Source: Clostridia bacterium (lineage in GTDB: Bacteria; Bacillota; Clostridia; Oscillospirales; CAG-272). From it: DNA of 64,000 nucleotides. Below are positions 60,924 to 64,000 of the stretch, piece by piece. The stretch is taken from assembly GCA_017461365.1 (NCBI GenBank), contig JAFTYG010000067.1, positions 1 through 64,000 of the forward strand. The letters run 5' to 3'. Each line of letters starts with the position of its first letter. Positions within the stretch are counted from its first letter, which is position 1. The position numbers and the translations under genes were made by a program. The notes under the pieces are model-generated. The model was not told where the DNA came from. It saw only the letters and a list, made by a program, of their open reading frames with translations, and did no database searches.

Positions 60924-62810
60924 ATGAAAAAACTATTGGCAATCACCCTGACCTTGGTTATGCTTCTCGGAGCATTGTCAACGGTCACTCTGTCGGTCAA
61001 TGCGGCAGACTTCACGGTAACAGACGACGGTTGGGACGGCACGACCGCAACCGAGCCCGAGGGCTCGGGTACAGAGGAAGATCCCTACCTCATCTCTTCC
61101 GCTGAAAACCTTTACTGGATATCCAAACAGTGCGGTGGCGGCGGAGAAGACACTGCAGTTGTTTTCGGCGACGGTATGTACTTTGAGCAGACCTGTGACA
61201 TCGACCTTAACGGCAAGGCATTCAAGGGCATAGGTTCTTATTACAGCAGCGCTGAAAAGCTTCAGACATTCGGTGGTAACTACAACGGTAACGGCTACTC
61301 TATCAAGAACGGTACAGCGCAGAATGCTAACGGTGCCTCTATCACGACAGACGGTGGATGCGGAAACTCCAACTGGGGTTCGGGTATCTTCTGTATGATC
61401 TACGGTGCTACTATTGAGAATGTTGTACTTGATAACGTAACTGTTATCGGTAAGGGCTCTGTTGGCGGAATCGTCGGCGGCGCTTACTCTCCCGACTCTG
61501 CAACCGCAGACTTCAACGTTATCCGTAACTGTGTTGTGAAGTCCAACTGCGAGGTTCGCGGTATAAGAAATGCGCAGATCACCAGCGGTGCTCACGTATA
61601 CGGAAGTAATGATCAGGAAAAGATCGGCGGTATCATCGGTCACGGAACAAACATCACTATCGAAAACTGTGTTAACGAAGGAAAGGTCGTAAACGCAGAC
61701 GCAAGACATCAGCCCCTTATGGGCGGTATCGCAGCTCTGCTCGGCCGCGCTGCAGTAGTTAATAACTGCGTAAATAAGGGCACTCTCGTCATCGATTATA
61801 CAAACGGATATGCAAACTCCAAAAAGTGGATGCATGTTTCGGGCGGTATCGTAGGATATATGGGCGCTGAAAGTACTGTTAACGCAAGAGTAAAGATGGC
61901 AGGCGCTTCGAGCATTTCTAACTGCTACAATGCAGGCGGTATTACTATCGTGCTTCCCGAGGGGGATTATTCTGCAACCAACAAGTATGCGGTTGGCGAC
62001 AATGACCTTTGTTGGGGCGGCATATTTGGTACAACAAGAGGACCTGCAGGCGTTATTACTATCTCCGACTGTCATAACCTTGTAAGCAGCTTTACAAATT
62101 TTGCTTCCATTAAGTTCAGAAACGGCGACGTTGACGTTGGAGGTATAGCAGGTCAGCTTAACTTTAGCGGTACTAATATCGCGGTCATTAAGAATTGTTC
62201 TTCTGTTAACGTAACCGACAGAAGCGCATATACAGGAACTTATTATCACGGCGAAAATGTATTGTACTGTTCTGTTCATACAACTACAAGCGCAACAGAA
62301 TATACTGATATATTTGACGGCGGAAACAACGCTGTTAAGACTGCCCAGGAGATCGCTCCCGCTGTAGCGGCTATCGACGAGCTCGTAGCTCGCAATCAGG
62401 TTTACGGACGTGATTCCGTTAACTACATTGGTGTTCAGAAGTCTCTCACAGCAGGGGACAACAGAGTTCGTGTTCTTGCAGGTGTTAATACTACCGATAT
62501 CAAGGCTGTTGGATTTGAGGCTACTCTTGAGAACGGCAAGAAGGCTGATATCCTCGGATACACTGTATACGAGACCGTTACCGCTGCTGGCGATCCCGTT
62601 GCTGCATCTACTTACAATGCTAAGTACTTTGTAACAATGGTATTCAATCCCGTTGCGACCGTTGACGGTGTTGCTACACCCGTAAGCGGAACGGTTACAG
62701 GTCGTTTCTATTCTATCAATAACGCAGGCGTTCAGGTTTACGGCTCCGAGGCGTTTACTCTTGTATTCGAAAACGGCGTTCTTACCTCTCCCTCTGCGGA
62801 TATTCAGTAA
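60924..62810 (+). CDS. Secreted GLUG-repeat surface protein A
   Basis: This 628-residue exported protein has a signal peptide (likely cleavage after SVNA). A conserved block (GWDGTTATEPEGSGTEEDPY, then LISSAENLYWISKQ) is followed by GLUG-like repeats (GGIVGGAYS, GGIIGHGTNITIENC, GGIAALLGRAAVVNNC, GGIVGYMG, GGIFGTTRG, GGIAGQLNF) that build a beta-helix. The last ~120 residues are a separate beta domain (TAGDNRVRVLAGVNTTDIKAVGFEA) resembling the end of the protein at 15031. There is no LPXTG or transmembrane anchor. It is followed 15 bp later by a small peptide gene. An adhesive or glycan-binding role is inference. Confidence 0.85.
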   Translation: MKKLLAITLTLVMLLGALSTVTLSVNAADFTVTDDGWDGTTATEPEGSGTEEDPYLISSAENLYWISKQCGGGGEDTAVVFGDGMYFEQTCDIDLNGKAFKGIGSYYSSAEKLQTFGGNYNGNGYSIKNGTAQNANGASITTDGGCGNSNWGSGIFCMIYGATIENVVLDNVTVIGKGSVGGIVGGAYSPDSATADFNVIRNCVVKSNCEVRGIRNAQITSGAHVYGSNDQEKIGGIIGHGTNITIENCVNEGKVVNADARHQPLMGGIAALLGRAAVVNNCVNKGTLVIDYTNGYANSKKWMHVSGGIVGYMGAESTVNARVKMAGASSISNCYNAGGITIVLPEGDYSATNKYAVGDNDLCWGGIFGTTRGPAGVITISDCHNLVSSFTNFASIKFRNGDVDVGGIAGQLNFSGTNIAVIKNCSSVNVTDRSAYTGTYYHGENVLYCSVHTTTSATEYTDIFDGGNNAVKTAQEIAPAVAAIDELVARNQVYGRDSVNYIGVQKSLTAGDNRVRVLAGVNTTDIKAVGFEATLENGKKADILGYTVYETVTAAGDPVAASTYNAKYFVTMVFNPVATVDGVATPVSGTVTGRFYSINNAGVQVYGSEAFTLVFENGVLTSPSADIQ

Positions 62811-62825
62811 TCAGTGAGGTGCGAT

Positions 62826-62978
62826 ATGAAGAAAATATATACAATACCCTCTATGACTAAAATAGAGATCACAACCGCAGACGTTATCACTGCATCGAAC
62901 GAGAACGTTTTCTCTGTAAAGTCTCTTGGCGATTTCAGTGACAGCACTTTTGCTATGGGATTTGACGATTTCACTTGA
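62826..62978 (+). CDS. Small peptide gene (50 aa), YxxP...TAS...LGDF family
   Basis: This gene is too short for routine calling. It has GAGGTG 5 nt before the ATG and lies 15 bp behind the surface protein gene. The product starts MKKIYTIPSMTKIEI, has ADVITAS at residues 18-24, SLGDF at 34-38 and an acidic, Phe-rich end (GFDDFT). It matches the 47-residue peptide at 16541 at MK, IY, PS, D-V/I, TAS and LGDF. Both follow secreted proteins at 15-16 bp. It has no signal peptide. The function is unknown; leader-like, chaperone-like or anchoring roles are all possible. Confidence 0.72.
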   Translation: MKKIYTIPSMTKIEITTADVITASNENVFSVKSLGDFSDSTFAMGFDDFT

Positions 62979-63009
62979 TCTCAGGTCTGACGGCTAACGT
63001 CTAAGCTAT

Positions 63010-63050
63010 TGGGGCTGTTTCATTTATTTGAATACAGCCCCTATTCTCTT
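63010..63050 (+). terminator. Hairpin after the small peptide gene
   Basis: GGGGCTGT / ACAGCCCC with a 15-nt loop, followed by TATTCTCTTA. The T-tract is weak, so partial readthrough into the next surface gene is possible. Confidence 0.6.
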
Positions 63051-63083
63051 ATCTGAAAATATAAGAAAAGGAGAAATATACTA

Positions 63084-64000
63084 ATGAAAAAATTATTTGC
63101 TATTGTACTGACCGTTGTTATGCTTATCAGTTCGCTTTCGATAATGACTCTTTCGGTAAACGCAATAGAGTCCTCGGGCACTGAAAATGAAAACGGCTCT
63201 GTGTCAGTACAGCTCACAACTACCGCAGACGGTTGGGACGGAACTACCGCTACAAAGCCTGCGGGTGAGGGAACAGAGAGCAACCCTTATCTTATTTCCT
63301 CTGCGGAAAATCTTTATTGGCTCTCACAGCAGGTCGGAACGGGCAAGACCGTTTTTGAAAACGTAGTTGAGGGATATTTCAAGCAGACTTGCGACATCGA
63401 CCTCAACGGACGTAATTTTGTAAGTATCGGTTATTTCGCTAACGCAGATGCCTCCTGGGTAGTTGCTTTCGGCGGAAACTATAACGGACAGGGATATTCC
63501 GTAAAGAACGGTAACATCGTTACCGCAAACGAGGAATATGACTATCTTGTTGATTGGGCAACAGGTCTTTTCGGCGTTATTTGCGACGCAACTGTTGAAA
63601 ATGTAGTTCTCGACAATGTACACGTACAGGGCGAGATCGTTGCGGGCGGTATCGTTGGAGCTTCTTGCTCTAAAGATTTTGCTGTTGGCAATACTATCCG
63701 CAACTGTGTAGTTAAGAGCACTTGTACAGTAACAGCTACAAGAGTTACATCTGAAGACATAGCTAAGGATGCCGCAGGCGTATCTCAGGCTATGGCAGAT
63801 AAGAGCACATCATATAACACAAGCCGCACTCCCAGAGCGGGCGGTATCGTAGGTCTCGGTGGCGATGTAGTTATCGAGAACTGCATAAACGAAGCTCTTG
63901 TAAAGAACGGTAACGGTGCGTCTCAGGGAAATATCGGCGGTATCGCTGGTCAGCTTGCAGGCGGCGCGACAGTTACAAACTGCATAAACAAGGGCAATCT
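63084..64000 (+). CDS. Secreted GLUG-repeat surface protein B, 3' end cut by window
   Basis: This is a paralogue of the protein at 60924, running off the right edge after about 305 residues. The signal peptide (SVNA end) and the block GWDGTTATKPAGEGTESNPY plus LISSAENLYWLSQQ are nearly the same, followed by GLUG-like repeats (GGIVGASCSKDF, GGIVGLGGDVVIENC, GGIAGQLAGGATVTNC). The start at 63084 follows AAAAGGAG. Tandem duplication is the simplest explanation. Whether a third small peptide gene follows cannot be seen. Confidence 0.85.
   Translation, partial: MKKLFAIVLTVVMLISSLSIMTLSVNAIESSGTENENGSVSVQLTTTADGWDGTTATKPAGEGTESNPYLISSAENLYWLSQQVGTGKTVFENVVEGYFKQTCDIDLNGRNFVSIGYFANADASWVVAFGGNYNGQGYSVKNGNIVTANEEYDYLVDWATGLFGVICDATVENVVLDNVHVQGEIVAGGIVGASCSKDFAVGNTIRNCVVKSTCTVTATRVTSEDIAKDAAGVSQAMADKSTSYNTSRTPRAGGIVGLGGDVVIENCINEALVKNGNGASQGNIGGIAGQLAGGATVTNCINKGN

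Noticed and set aside
60978..62279. 433-codon open frame on the minus strand
   Set aside because: It mirrors the GLUG surface protein gene; no ribosome site or family similarity.
1..64000. CRISPR arrays, insertion sequences, prophage and rRNA genes
   Set aside because: No regularly spaced repeats, transposase motifs, phage structural genes or rRNA sequence were seen on either strand.

Overview
The window looks like chromosome from an uncultured, strictly anaerobic, low-to-mid GC Firmicute of class Clostridia, probably a gut lineage. Reasons: a PolC-type replicative polymerase, the Firmicute order pyrH-frr-uppS-cdsA-dxr-rseP-ispG-polC, holB next to ricT, DUF1836 and GlpP genes, an oxygen-sensitive class III ribonucleotide reductase with its radical-SAM activase, and GLUG-type secreted proteins. 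No phage, transposase, CRISPR or rRNA was seen. Most promoters are textbook sigma-A type with 17-bp spacers, and most transcription units end in clear hairpin terminators.

Layout. 1-5.9 kb: start of a secreted protein (cut by the edge) behind a long, possibly structured leader; an AraC regulator; a GH42 glycosidase and mannose-6-phosphate isomerase operon with an operator-like palindrome; a small orphan protein and an EamA permease. 6.1-8.9 kb: a 942-residue secreted protein with a SipW/TasA-type signal. 9-14.2 kb: ricT and holB, an rRNA methyltransferase, glpP and a membrane protein. 14.3-16.7 kb: a DUF1836 regulator, a secreted beta-helix protein and a 47-residue peptide gene. 16.8-24.2 kb: uvrB-uvrA and an amino-acid ABC importer whose binding protein is circularly permuted. 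24.2-32.2 kb: a sugar isomerase; an NrdR-box-controlled nrdD with a fused redoxin domain, followed by a thioredoxin-reductase-like gene and nrdG; a Na/Pi transporter; an XRE-TPR regulator; a membrane protein. 32.4-43.3 kb: the nucleotide/ribosome/isoprenoid/lipid/replication operon ending in polC. 43.3-54.3 kb: a flavodoxin, tRNA-Lys, an AT-rich NERD protein, VOC and patatin proteins, Mrp, a SanA-like protein, a Dus enzyme with an orphan winged-helix regulator, a ThuA/Gfo-Idh pair, and a TetR-controlled ABC exporter with a doubled operator. 54.4-60.6 kb: a PutP symporter, an AraC regulator, and a lipoprotein pair (orphan solute-binding protein plus an unusual EEP phosphohydrolase). 60.6-64 kb: a palindromic intergenic repeat, then tandem GLUG surface proteins with a second small peptide gene between them.

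How the genes work together. Two housekeeping blocks (uvrBA and the pyrH-polC operon) are separated by accessory genes for glycans and the cell surface. The nrdD, trxB-like and nrdG genes form a dNTP module in which the reductase appears to carry its own redoxin. The most unusual items are the permuted binding protein and the two small 'YxxP...TAS...LGDF' peptides, each encoded 15-16 bp behind a secreted repeat protein. The duplicated-domain EEP lipoprotein and the structured leader at the left edge are also worth a look.
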